This document shows positions 51,806 to 60,439 of a stretch of DNA of 64,000 bases, piece after piece. Position 1 is the stretch's first letter, and each line of letters begins with the position of its first letter. Location of the stretch: contig CAWBIM010000016.1 of assembly GCA_963788935.1 (NCBI GenBank), positions 620,001 to 684,000 of the forward strand. Reading direction: 5' to 3'. The position numbers were made by a program, and so were the translations under genes. Source of the DNA: JAOPZW01 sp963788935. Lineage in GTDB: Bacteria > Actinomycetota > Thermoleophilia > Solirubrobacterales > Solirubrobacteraceae. The notes under the pieces were generated by a model. That model ran no database searches and was not told the DNA's origin. It saw only the letters and a list, made by a program, of their open reading frames with translations.

Positions 51806-51964
51806 TCGGATCCCCCCAGACGGCGCGGCTCCGCCCGCGCGCTCGCGGGCCCCGGCGCTGGATGGCGGCGCCGGGGCCCGCGCCGTCTCCCGGCGGCTTG
51901 CGTCCGCGGCCCGGGTCGCGGATGCTCGGCCCTGCACCGACCGACCCCACCAGGAGCCCGCGCC

Positions 51965-53410
51965 ATGACCACCGTCCCCACCCGCCCGTACCGCAACGTC
52001 GTCGGCGGCGAGCTCGTCGACGGGGTGGAGGGCGCCGTGCGCGAGGTCCGCAACCCCGCCACCGGCGAGGTCATCGCCGAGGTGCCCGACGGCACGGCGG
52101 GCGACGTCGAGCGGGCGATGGCGGCCGCCCGCGAGGCCCGGATCCCGTGGCGGGACACGACGCCCGGCGAGCGCCAGGCGGCGCTGCTCGGCCTCGCCGG
52201 CCTCCTCGAGCGCGACATGGACGAGCTCGCCGAGCTCGAGTCCCGCAACGTCGGCAAGCCGATGTCGCTGGCCCGCGAGGAGATGCCGATCTGCGTCGAC
52301 GAGCTGCGCTTCTACGCCGGCGCGGCGCGCACCCTCCATGCCCCGGCGGCGGGCGAGTACGACGCGGGCTACACCTCGTTCGTCCGGCGCGAGCCGATCG
52401 GGATCGTCGGCCAGATCACGCCGTGGAACTACCCGCTGATGATGGCGATCTGGAAGATCGCCCCGGCGCTCGCGGCGGGCAACGTCGTCGTGCTGAAGCC
52501 GTCCGAGCTCACGCCGCTGACGACGCTGCGCCTGGGCGAGCTCGCGGCCGAGGCGCTGCCGCCCGGCGTCCTGAACGTGATCACGGGCGACGGCGACCCG
52601 GTCGGCGCGGGGATCGTCACGCACGCCGACGTGTCGATGGTCTCGCTGACCGGCAGCGTCGCCACGGGCAAGTGGATCGCGCGCAACGCGGCCGACACGC
52701 TCAAGCGCGTGCACCTCGAGCTCGGCGGCAAGGCCCCGGTGATCGTCCTCGACGACGCCGACCCGGCCGCCGTCGCCGCGGGCGTGCGCGTCGCGGCGTT
52801 CCTCAACTCGGGCCAGGACTGCACCGCGGGCTCGCGGGTCCTCGCCGGGGCCGGCATCTACGACGCGCTGCTCGAGGAGCTCGTCCCGGCCGCGTCCTCG
52901 CTCGTCGTCGGCGACCCGGCGGAGGGCGAGCAGGTCGAGATGGGCCCGGTGATCTCGGGCCGCCAGCAGCAGCGCGTCCTGGGCTTCCTCGACCGCGCGG
53001 CCGACGCCGGGGCCGACGTGCTCACCGGCGGCTCGGCCGGCCGCGAGCGCGGGTTCTTCGTCGAGCCGACGGTCGTCGCGGGCGTCGGCCAGCAGGCCGA
53101 GATCGTGCAGAACGAGGTCTTCGGGCCGGTCGTCACCGTCCAGCGCTTCGAGGGCGACGACGAGGCGATCCGGTGGGCCAACGACGTGCCCTACGGCCTC
53201 GCGGCGTCGGTCTGGACGCGCGACGTCGGGCGCGCGATGAACGCGATCCGCCAGCTCGACTTCGGCTGCGTGTGGGTCAACGACCACCTGCCGTTCCTGT
53301 CCGAGATGCCGCACGGCGGCTTCAAGGAGTCGGGCTACGGCAAGGATCTGTCGGTCTACTCGCTCGAGGACTACACGCGCGTCAAGCACGCGATGATCAA
53401 GCTCGACTGA
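51965..53410 (+). CDS. Aldehyde dehydrogenase, gamma-aminobutyraldehyde dehydrogenase type
   Basis: The 481-residue NAD(P)-dependent aldehyde dehydrogenase has GQITPWNYPLMMA (near residue 150), the cofactor region SLTGSVATGKWI, the general base in HLELGGKAPVIVL (Glu near 251) and the nucleophile in NSGQDCTAGSRV (Cys near 285). The GQDCTA variant is the one I associate with PatD/aminobutyraldehyde and betaine-aldehyde dehydrogenases. It would oxidise 4-aminobutanal or a similar omega-amino aldehyde, and could in principle take 4-guanidinobutanal from the TPP decarboxylase encoded at 8.2-9.8 kb. The start at ATG 51965 is set by AGGAG. The end overlaps the convergent padR gene by 14 bp. Confidence 0.88.
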   Translation: MTTVPTRPYRNVVGGELVDGVEGAVREVRNPATGEVIAEVPDGTAGDVERAMAAAREARIPWRDTTPGERQAALLGLAGLLERDMDELAELESRNVGKPMSLAREEMPICVDELRFYAGAARTLHAPAAGEYDAGYTSFVRREPIGIVGQITPWNYPLMMAIWKIAPALAAGNVVVLKPSELTPLTTLRLGELAAEALPPGVLNVITGDGDPVGAGIVTHADVSMVSLTGSVATGKWIARNAADTLKRVHLELGGKAPVIVLDDADPAAVAAGVRVAAFLNSGQDCTAGSRVLAGAGIYDALLEELVPAASSLVVGDPAEGEQVEMGPVISGRQQQRVLGFLDRAADAGADVLTGGSAGRERGFFVEPTVVAGVGQQAEIVQNEVFGPVVTVQRFEGDDEAIRWANDVPYGLAASVWTRDVGRAMNAIRQLDFGCVWVNDHLPFLSEMPHGGFKESGYGKDLSVYSLEDYTRVKHAMIKLD

Positions 53411-53900
53411 GCTGCTCCTGCAGCCAGTCGCGCATGACGCTGGTCATGCGCAGGCCGAGGTCGACGGTCCCACGGAAGCGCTTGGGGCCGTCCGAGGCGT
53501 CGATCGCGGCGGCGATCGCGTTGAGGCGCTCGAGCTCGGCCTCGCAGAAGGCGAGCTCGCGCTCGAGCGCCTTGCGCTTGTCGGCGGGCTCGAGGAGGTC
53601 GACGAGGAACCAGCGGACGGCCGTCTCGTTGCGCTGGCTGCGCACGGGCTCGGCCTCGGTCATGAACCGCCGCAGCTCGTCGCGACCGGCGTCCGTGACC
53701 GCCCAGGTCCGGCTGCGCCGGGCGCCCTCGCCGACGACCTCGACCATCCCCTCGTCCTGGAGCTTGGCCAGCTCGGGATAGATCTGGCTGTGGCTCGCGT
53801 GCCAGGCGTTGGCGAGCGACTTGTCGAAGCGTTGGGTGAGCTCGTAGCCGGTGGACGGCTGGACGGTGAGCAGGCCGAGGACGGCGTGGCGGAGGGACAT
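53397..53900 (-). CDS. PadR-family transcriptional regulator
   Basis: The 167-residue PadR protein has a winged HTH at the N-terminus (SLRHAVLGLLTVQPSTGYELTQRF, then HSQIYPELAKLQDEGMVEV) and a Vir_act_alpha_C helical dimerisation domain (AVRWFLVDLLEP, AELERLNAI). PadR proteins repress detoxification or efflux genes until the toxic compound binds. The adjacent divergent gene is an MFS exporter, and an exact ATGT-N8-ACAT site (53944-53959) lies between them. It ends inside the ALDH gene (14-bp overlap). Confidence 0.9.
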   Translation of the reverse strand: MSLRHAVLGLLTVQPSTGYELTQRFDKSLANAWHASHSQIYPELAKLQDEGMVEVVGEGARRSRTWAVTDAGRDELRRFMTEAEPVRSQRNETAVRWFLVDLLEPADKRKALERELAFCEAELERLNAIAAAIDASDGPKRFRGTVDLGLRMTSVMRDWLQEQLSRA

Positions 53901-53924
53901 CGCTGCCCACAGGATACGTCGGAA

Positions 53925-53953
53925 TTGACATATCGAGTTCAACATGTAAATCT
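53925..53953 (+). promoter_or_regulatory. Promoter of the MFS exporter gene
   Basis: TTGACA (53925-53930) with a candidate -10 TAAATC/AAATCT (53947-53953), 16-17 bp downstream. The predicted transcription start falls at or next to ATG 53960, implying a leaderless mRNA; no ribosome binding site is present. The PadR site overlaps the -10. Confidence 0.55.
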
Positions 53954-53959
53954 CGACAT
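53944..53959. promoter_or_regulatory. PadR operator (ATGT-N8-ACAT)
   Basis: ATGT (53944-53947), 8 bp, ACAT (53956-53959) is the exact consensus known for PadR-type repressors. It ends one base before the MFS start codon. A second, weaker copy of the outer arms (ACATATCGAG at 53928-53937 against CTCGACATATG at 53952-53962) gives a larger dyad around it. Confidence 0.7.
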
Positions 53960-55457
53960 ATGAACTCCGAGTCGTTGTCTCCCCGTCGTCAGCGCCTCGT
54001 GATCGCGGCGCTGCTCTCCGGACTGCTCCTCGCGATGCTCGACCAGACGATCGTCGGCACGGCGCTGCCGCGGATCGTGGGGGAGCTCGGCGGCTCCTCC
54101 CTGTACCTCTGGGTCGTCACCGCGTACCTCGTGCCGGCGACCGTCTCGCTGCCGATCTACGCGCGGCTGTCGGACCGCCACGGCCGGCGCGCGCTGCTGC
54201 TGATCGGCATGGTCCTGTTCCTCGCGGGCTCGGCCCTGTCGGCCTCCGCGCAGGACATGCACCAGCTGATCGCCTGGCGGGCGCTGCAGGGCCTCGGGGC
54301 CGGGGCGCTCGAGGGCCTGTCGTTCATCCTCGTCGCCGATCTCTTCGCCGGCCGCCGGAGCGCGGCGCTCCAGGGCGCGCTGGCGGGCGTCATGGGCTTC
54401 AGCTTCATCGCGGGGCCGCTCGTCGGCGGCTTCCTCACCGACCACGTCGGCTGGCGCGCGGTGTTCACCGTGAACCTGCCGATCGGGCTGGCCGCCCTGG
54501 CGATCGTGGCGCTGGCGCTGCCCGCGTCGATCGGGAAGGTCGAGCGGCGGTCGACCCCGCTCGACGTGCGCGGGATCGCGCTGCTGACGCTCTCGATCGG
54601 CCTGCTGCTCGTCGGGCTCTCCGAGCGCTCGCACGTGACCGCCGGCGGCGCGGTGCCGGGGTGGTTCGAGGCGCGGACCGGCGGGCTGATCGCGGCCGCG
54701 CTGCTCGTGCTGGTCGCGTTCGTCGCCGCCGAGCGCCGGGCGGTGTCGCCGGTGATCCCGCTCGACCTGCTCGTGAACCGCCGGACCGGCCCGCTGATGG
54801 TCGCCGCGGCGACCGGCGCCTTCGGCCTGTTCGCCGGCGCGCTGCTGCTGCCGCGCTACCTCCAGACGGTCCGCGACGTGAGCGCGACCCACTCGGGCCT
54901 GCTGATCTACCCGCTGCTGCTCGGCCTGGTCGTCGCGGTCAACGTCGGCGCGGCCGTGATCGTGCGGCGGCTGGAGTTCCGCGTGACGCTGCTCGTCGGG
55001 TTGGCCGTCGCCGCGCTCGGCGCGGTCGGCTTCGCGACGTTCGACGCGTCGACGCCCGACTGGCAGTCGCTCGTGTTCATGGCGCTGCTCGGCCTCGGGA
55101 TCGGGCCGACCTTCTCGGGCCTGCAGATCGCGATGAGCCGCATCGTCGCGCCGGCACGCATCGGCGCCGCCATGGGGACGCTCATGCTGCTGCGCCAGAC
55201 CGGCGCCTCGATCGCGTTCGCGGTGGCGACGGCGATCTGGGCCCACGGGCTCGGGGCCGGCGGCGCGGGCGGCCCGCAGGCCGCGGCGGCGACAGGTGAT
55301 GCGGTCTTCTGGGTCGCGCTCGGCGGCGCGGTCATCGCGGCCGCGGCCCTGCTCTCGCTGCCGCGGGGCGCGGGGCGGCTGGCGGCGCCGCCCAGCCGCG
55401 CCCGCCGCCACGGTCCGGCGCGAGGCCGCCCCGGTCGCCTCGCCCGTCGCGGCCTGA
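53960..55457 (+). CDS. MFS drug exporter of the DHA2 (EmrB/QacA) type (frameshift near 55400)
   Basis: A membrane exporter with about 14 predicted helices. DHA2 motifs are visible: LDQTIVGTALPRI (motif D1) at the N-terminus, RLSDRHGRR (motif A) near residue 72, ALQGLGAGA in TM4 and GPLVGGFLTDHVGWRAVFTVNLPIG (motif C region) near 155-180. It uses the proton gradient to export drugs. The start is ATG 53960, next to the PadR operator. The frame lacks a stop; one inserted base near 55390-55404 leads to the natural-looking end AATVRREAAPVASPVAA with TGA 55455-55457. About 498 residues. Confidence 0.88.
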
Positions 55458-55612
55458 ACCGAACCGGGCCGGACGCAGCCTCACCTGCCCCGCCTCGTGT
55501 CCTGATCGCGAGGCAGGGAGGCGCGTTCACCGGCTCCGGACGGCGGCCGGGCGCCCACCCCCGTGGGCCCGGCGGCCGAAGCCGCGCGTGGCGGCCGGAG
55601 TTGGGTCGAGGC

Positions 55613-55909
55613 TCAGGCCGTGGCCGGCTCGGGATCGGGGCGGACGATGACCGTGTCGGCGACCTTGATGACCTCGTCGGCCGGCAGGCCGGCACGCTCG
55701 GCGTGCTCGCGGACCTTCTCGGCGCTCGAGCCCTGGTAGATGCAGACGGTGCCGAGCTTGCCGTCGCCCTCGTCGATGACGTAGCTGCGGATCCAGCGGA
55801 TGTCGTCGGACATCTCCTCGTCACCGACCTGGGACGAGCGGGCGGCGGCGGCCTCGAGGTCGGCCCCGTTCTGCCAGCCGTTGCGGCGCAGGATCACGTA
55901 CGTGTCCAT
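55613..55909 (-). CDS. DUF4242 (SCO4226-like) small protein
   Basis: The 98-residue ferredoxin-fold protein begins MDTYVILRRNGW and has IRWIRSYVIDEGDGKLGTVCIYQGSSAEKVREHAERAGLPADEVIKV, which fits DUF4242. A Streptomyces relative (SCO4226) binds nickel; here the family residues (YV.DE, Y.A....EH) are kept, but metal binding is untested. The start ATG 55909 has AGGGAG just upstream. It lies 77 bp downstream of the LAL regulator gene on the same strand, with a TACCGT hexamer (55950-55945) that could give it its own promoter. Confidence 0.75.
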   Translation of the reverse strand: MDTYVILRRNGWQNGADLEAAAARSSQVGDEEMSDDIRWIRSYVIDEGDGKLGTVCIYQGSSAEKVREHAERAGLPADEVIKVADTVIVRPDPEPATA

Positions 55910-55985
55910 GGGTGCTCCCTGTCGTTGTGGGACGTCATACGTCCACGGTATGCCCGCTGCGGCCCGGGCGCATCGGAATCGTTGC

Positions 55986-58637
55986 CTATCTTTCGACGAG
56001 GCCGAGGCGGGCCGCGACCATGCCGGCCTGGCCACGGCTCGGCACGTCGAGCTTGCGCAGGATCGCCGAGACGTGATGCGCGACGGTCTTCTCCGAGAGG
56101 AAGAGCCGGGCCGCGATGTCCGCGTTGCGCAGGCCCTCCGCGACGTGCGCGAGGACCTCGAGCTCCCGGGCGGTCATCCCGGCCGGGTTCGCCCGTGTCT
56201 TCGCCCGCGGGCCGTGCCGCAGCCCGCGCACGCCGCGCTCACGGAGCGTCCGCGCGACCCGCTGCGCGGCCGGGGTCGCGCCGAGGGCGAGCAGCTCCTC
56301 GAGCGCGCCGCGCTGCTCGTCCTCGTCGGAGGCGTGGGCGCGGGCGAGCGCCGCCTCGTAGCGGCAGCCGATGGACGCCCAGAGGCGCGCGGCCTCGGCG
56401 TGGCGGTCCGCGAGCTCGAGGTGGAAGGGCGTCGTGGCGTCCGGCGTGGGGAGGTCGTCGTCGCGCAGCCCCGCGCGCCGGCGCCAGAGGGCCAGCTCAC
56501 CGACGACCCACCTGTCGTGATCGCAGGCGATGCCCTCGGCCAGCACGTCCGCGGTCTCGGCGTCGATGCGCTCCGGCTCGCCCGCCAGCCAGCGCGCCTC
56601 GGCCCGCGCGATCGCGACGGCGCTGAGGCGCTGGAGCTCCCCGGTGCGCGTCGCGAGCTCCTTCGCCTCGTCGAGGACGGGCCACGGGTCGGCGCCCGTG
56701 CGCGCCGCGATCCGGCCGAGCACGACGAGCGGCGGGATCCGCACCGGGGCCGTCACGCCGGGGTGCTCGAGGACGGACTCGGCGCTGCGCCGCGCGTCGT
56801 CGAGCCGGCCGCGGTCGAGCTCGACCCGGGCGCGGTAGCCGGTCATGTAGATGCCCCAGGCGTCGAGGTCGCGCTCGGTGCAGTAGGCGATCCCGGCCGT
56901 GAGGTACGCCTCGGCGGCCGTGAGGTCGCGCGCCTCGGCGGTGATGCTCCCGAGGTTCGTGAAGGCCCGGGCGACGTGCTCGTCGAGGCCCGCGTCGAGG
57001 GCCAGGGCGAGGCTGCGCTCGAGCTTCTCGCGACCCGCCGCGTCGCCGCGCACGAGCTCCGCGCTGCCGACGTTGTTCAGCGCGTGGACGAGGGTCTCGG
57101 TCTCGTCCAGCTCCTCGGCCAGCGCGATCGCCTTGGTGCCCCACTGGGTCGCGCCCGGGAGGTCGCTCGCGAGCATCCGCAGCTGGGCGAGGTTGCTGTA
57201 GGCCATCGCGAGCTCGCGCCCGGGCGGATGCGCCTCGAGCAGCTGGACCGCGAGCGCGCCCTCGCGCATCGCGTCGGCGTTGTCGCCCGAGTACCAGGCC
57301 AGCCGGGACAGCCAGCGATGCGCGTCGCCCTGGCGCCGGGTGTCCCTCGCCCGCTCGTGCTCGGCGAGGGCGAGCCGCCGGGCGTCGATCGCGTCGCCGA
57401 TGCAGCTGACGAGGTACGTCTCGTAGGAGAGGCGCTCGAGGAGATCGGCCCGCGTGGTCGGGTCGACGGCGTCGGCGTAGCGCAGCGCCCGCTCGAACTG
57501 GTCGGCCGCCTCCTTGTGCGACCCCAGCCGCGCGGCGCGCTCGCCGGCGGCGGGCGCGTGCGTGAGCACCGCCGCGCCGTCGTCGGCCGCCTCGGCGTGG
57601 TGGGCGAGGCGGGCCGGATCGGGGTGGCCGTGCCGGGGGCTCGCGAGGGCGTGGAGCGCGCGGGCGTGGAGCTGGGCCCGGACGTGCGGTGCGAGCGACT
57701 CCTCGATCGCGACGCGCGCGATCTCGTGGCGGAAGGCGATCGTCGCCCGCTCGGCCCGGAGCATCCCGCTCGCGATGCCCGCGTCGAGCCCGTCGAGGTC
57801 GTTGCCGGTGATGGCCTCGAGCAGCCACAGCTCGGCGCCGCGGGGGACGACCGCGACGGCGTCGAGCACGTTCTGGGCCCCGGGGTCCAGCCGCGCGGCC
57901 CGGGCGAGGACGGCGTCGCGGACGGTCGCGGGGACCGTGCCGTCGCAGGCGGCGAGGATCTCGGTGACGAAGAACGGGTTGCCGGACGTGCGTTCGTGGA
58001 GGTCGCGGCAGTCGTAGGCGTCCGTGTCCCCGACGAGCGCGGCGACCGCGGCGGGGGAGAGGGCAGGCAGGGCGATCCGCGTCGCACGCTCGCGCGGCAG
58101 CTCCCCGAGCGCGACCCGCAGCGGATGCGTCCGGTCGAGCTCGTCGTCGCGGTAGGTGGCGACGACGAGGACCGGGAGGTCGTCGAGCCGGCGGGCCAGG
58201 AGCCTGAGGACGTCGAGGGTGGCGGTGTCGGCCCAGTGGAGGTCCTCGAGGACGAGGACCGTCGCGGCCAGGCGGTTCGCGCCGGCCTGGATGGCGCTCG
58301 CCAGCGCGTGGACGACCTGCGCGGGCGTCGCCTGCTCGGCGACGAGCATCGCGAGGTCGCCGCCGGCCTGCTCGGCGATGTCGGCGAACGGCCCGAGCGG
58401 CCGCGGGGTGTGGAGCGCGTCGCAGGCGCCCGCGAGGATCCGCGCCTGCGGATGCTCGGCCGCGAAGGCGCGCAGCAGCGTCGTCTTCCCGATCCCGGCC
58501 TCGCCCGCGAGGAGGACGAGCCGGCCGCGGCGCTCGCTCAGCGTCGCGTCGTAGGCGTCCGCGAGCGCGGCGAGCTGCTCGGAGCGTTCGAGAAGCCCCT
58601 CGGTGATGACCGTCGTCTGCGTTGCGTCGCGTGCCAT
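55986..58637 (-). CDS. LAL-type LuxR family regulator (AAA ATPase + TPR-like + LuxR HTH)
   Basis: This 883-residue regulator resembles MalT-like/LAL proteins: a P-loop ATPase at the N-terminus (LLAGEAGIGKTTLLRAF near residue 45, Walker B VLVLEDLHWAD near 125), a long helical TPR-like middle (about 330-770), and a C-terminal LuxR HTH (MTARELEVLAHVAEGLRNADIAARLFLSEKTVAHHVSAIL). It probably activates neighbouring genes when a ligand binds the central region. The start is taken as ATG 58637. Neighbours on the same strand, the DUF4242 gene downstream and the amide-binding protein operon upstream, are possible targets. Confidence 0.9.
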   Translation of the reverse strand: MARDATQTTVITEGLLERSEQLAALADAYDATLSERRGRLVLLAGEAGIGKTTLLRAFAAEHPQARILAGACDALHTPRPLGPFADIAEQAGGDLAMLVAEQATPAQVVHALASAIQAGANRLAATVLVLEDLHWADTATLDVLRLLARRLDDLPVLVVATYRDDELDRTHPLRVALGELPRERATRIALPALSPAAVAALVGDTDAYDCRDLHERTSGNPFFVTEILAACDGTVPATVRDAVLARAARLDPGAQNVLDAVAVVPRGAELWLLEAITGNDLDGLDAGIASGMLRAERATIAFRHEIARVAIEESLAPHVRAQLHARALHALASPRHGHPDPARLAHHAEAADDGAAVLTHAPAAGERAARLGSHKEAADQFERALRYADAVDPTTRADLLERLSYETYLVSCIGDAIDARRLALAEHERARDTRRQGDAHRWLSRLAWYSGDNADAMREGALAVQLLEAHPPGRELAMAYSNLAQLRMLASDLPGATQWGTKAIALAEELDETETLVHALNNVGSAELVRGDAAGREKLERSLALALDAGLDEHVARAFTNLGSITAEARDLTAAEAYLTAGIAYCTERDLDAWGIYMTGYRARVELDRGRLDDARRSAESVLEHPGVTAPVRIPPLVVLGRIAARTGADPWPVLDEAKELATRTGELQRLSAVAIARAEARWLAGEPERIDAETADVLAEGIACDHDRWVVGELALWRRRAGLRDDDLPTPDATTPFHLELADRHAEAARLWASIGCRYEAALARAHASDEDEQRGALEELLALGATPAAQRVARTLRERGVRGLRHGPRAKTRANPAGMTARELEVLAHVAEGLRNADIAARLFLSEKTVAHHVSAILRKLDVPSRGQAGMVAARLGLVER

Positions 58638-58826
58638 TGATCGCGCACCCCCCGGCACGCTGGGTGCAATCGTCTGCGGTCGCTCCGGGACGCCGCAAGG
58701 GGGTCAGCCGCACTCCGGGATCCGGCGCGTTGCCCGGCACCGTGCGATGGGTCACAGACCGGGATCGGGCGCATGTCGCACACCGAGTCCGACCGGGAGC
58801 TGCGTAGCGCGCGGTACGACACGCGA

Positions 58827-58853
58827 AGAAGCCCCGCACCGTGCGGGGCTTCT
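58827..58853. terminator. 12-bp hairpin terminator
   Basis: AGAAGCCCCGCA (58827-58838) pairs perfectly with TGCGGGGCTTCT (58842-58853) around a 3-nt loop. It lies 18 nt beyond the stop of the minus-strand gene at 58871 and ends that operon before the LAL regulator gene. Confidence 0.7.
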
Positions 58854-58870
58854 CCGAGTCGGGCCGGGTC

Positions 58871-59143
58871 TCAGGCGTCGTAGCTGCCCGCGAACTGCGC
58901 GGCCGCCGGGCGCCCCTTGTGCCCGGCCTCCTGCAGGATCGGCGGGACCTCGGGGTCGGACACGAAGTTCTTCCAGCCCTCCTGGTCCCAGTCGAAGATG
59001 ACCCAGACCCGGTCGTCCTCGGAGGGGTCGCGGAAGACGACCGCGCCCTTCGAGCCGTGCTGCTTGCGCTTCTCGGCGCCCTTGGTGGAGAAGACATCGA
59101 GGAACCGGTCGAGGTTCTCGATCTGCGTCGTCGCGAGGAGCAT
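58871..59143 (-). CDS. Small conserved protein (90 aa), probable ferredoxin-fold domain
   Basis: The 90-residue protein MLLATTQIENLDRFLDVFSTKGAEKRKQ..., with VFRDPSEDDRVWVIFDWDQEGWKNFVSDPEVPPILQEAGH and GSYDA, looks like a small dimeric alpha/beta-barrel (ABM/EthD-like) protein that is conserved in actinobacteria. I know no function. It starts 54 bp downstream of the amide-binding protein gene on the same strand (AAAGGA before ATG 59143) and is followed by a strong terminator, so the two genes form an operon. Confidence 0.7.
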   Translation of the reverse strand: MLLATTQIENLDRFLDVFSTKGAEKRKQHGSKGAVVFRDPSEDDRVWVIFDWDQEGWKNFVSDPEVPPILQEAGHKGRPAAAQFAGSYDA

Positions 59144-59197
59144 CGCGCTGTCCTTTCGGTGATGTGGGTGGTGGTTTCGCGGACGGTCGGTCCGCGG

Positions 59198-60341
59198 TCA
59201 GGCGGTGACGATCGGCGTGCCGACGAGGCGTTCCTGCGGCTCGATCGTCCCCAGGCTCTCGACGAGCTCGAAGCGGCCGTCGCGCGCCTGGGCGATGTAC
59301 ATGTTCATGCGCGCGTGGTGCTCGCCGGGCACCATGGCCGCCGGCCCGCCCGGGCCTTCGGCGATCTGCGCGTGGTCGAGGGCCGCGATCACGTCCGGCT
59401 GCCGGAGCGAGCCGGCCTCGGTCACCGCGGCGGCCCAGAACCGCAGCCCGCGGTAGAGGCCGGAGCACGCGCCGCCGCCGGTGAAGGCCGCGGGGCCGGG
59501 ATAGAGCGCGTCGTACTGGGCGAGCAGCTTCTGGCTGAACGGGTCGTCGACGGCCTGGTAGTAGTCCAGGCAGCTCCACAGGCCCTCGGCGTGCGCCGCC
59601 GGCACCAGGTTCAGGAAGTTCTCGTCGAAGTAGGTGCAGATCAGCTGCCCGCCGCGGCGGGAGAAGCCGGACTCGTACAGCTCGGCGAAGAACGGCGTGA
59701 CCCCGGGCGGCACGATGGTGTTGAACACCACGTCCGCGCCGGACGCGGTGATCCGCTCGACCGTCTCGCGGTAGTCCACGTGGTCGAGCGGGTGGTACTC
59801 CTCGCCGACGATCGTCCCGCCGTTGGCCGTGACGACGTCCCGGAGGCGCTCGTTGAGGATGTGCGGCCAGATGTAGTCCGCGGACGGCAGGTAGAAGCGT
59901 CTTCGCCCCGGTCTCCCGCATCAGCCACGGGATGAACGGGTCCACCTGCTGCGCGGGCACCGGGCCGGTGCAGAAGATGAGCGGGTCGGACTCCTGGCCC
60001 TCGTACTGCTCGGGATAGATGTAGAGCGTCCGGCCCTGGGTGACGGCCGGCTCCTTGATGGCCTGCCGCGTCGAGCTGTAGATGCCCCCGAACAGGACGT
60101 CGACCCGGTCGTGCTCGACGAGCTTCTCGGCCGCGGCGGCCGCGGTCGCGTCGTCGGTCGCGCCGTCCTCGAGGTGCAGCTCGACGGAGCGTCCGAGCAG
60201 GCCGCCCTTGGCGTTGATGTCGCCGATGACCATCCGGGCCACGTTGGCGTTGGCCTGCCCCACGAACGAGAGCGGGCCGGTCAGCTCGGCGATCATTCCC
60301 ACCTTGATGGGATCGCCTGAATGGGGATTCGATGTCGCCAC
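59198..60341 (-). CDS. Amide/urea-binding protein (AmiC/UrtA/FmdD-like) without signal peptide (frameshift near 59899)
   Basis: A type I periplasmic-binding-fold protein: KVGMIAELTGPLSFVGQANANVARMVIGDINAKGGLLGRSVEL, then LFGGIYSSTRQAI, YIYPEQYEGQESDPLIFCTGPVPAQQ and, after one inserted base near 59899, FYLPSADYIWPHILNERLRDVV...YRETVERITASGADVVFNTIVPPG. These motifs are those of amide/urea/short-chain-amide receptors. The GTG 60341 start is preferred (GAGGAC upstream); even from the alternative GTG 60374 there is no signal peptide. It may thus work in the cytoplasm like AmiC, the amide sensor of Pseudomonas. No urea/amide ABC permease genes are adjacent. It is divergent from the HD-GYP/LuxR regulator. 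Confidence 0.82.
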
Positions 60342-60439
60342 GATGTCCTCACTTGATTTGGCTCTGTCAGTCACATCTGCGACGCGTCGTATGAGAGTGT
60401 CGTCCGGCTTGGGAGCCGAAACATCGGGAGATCACCCCA

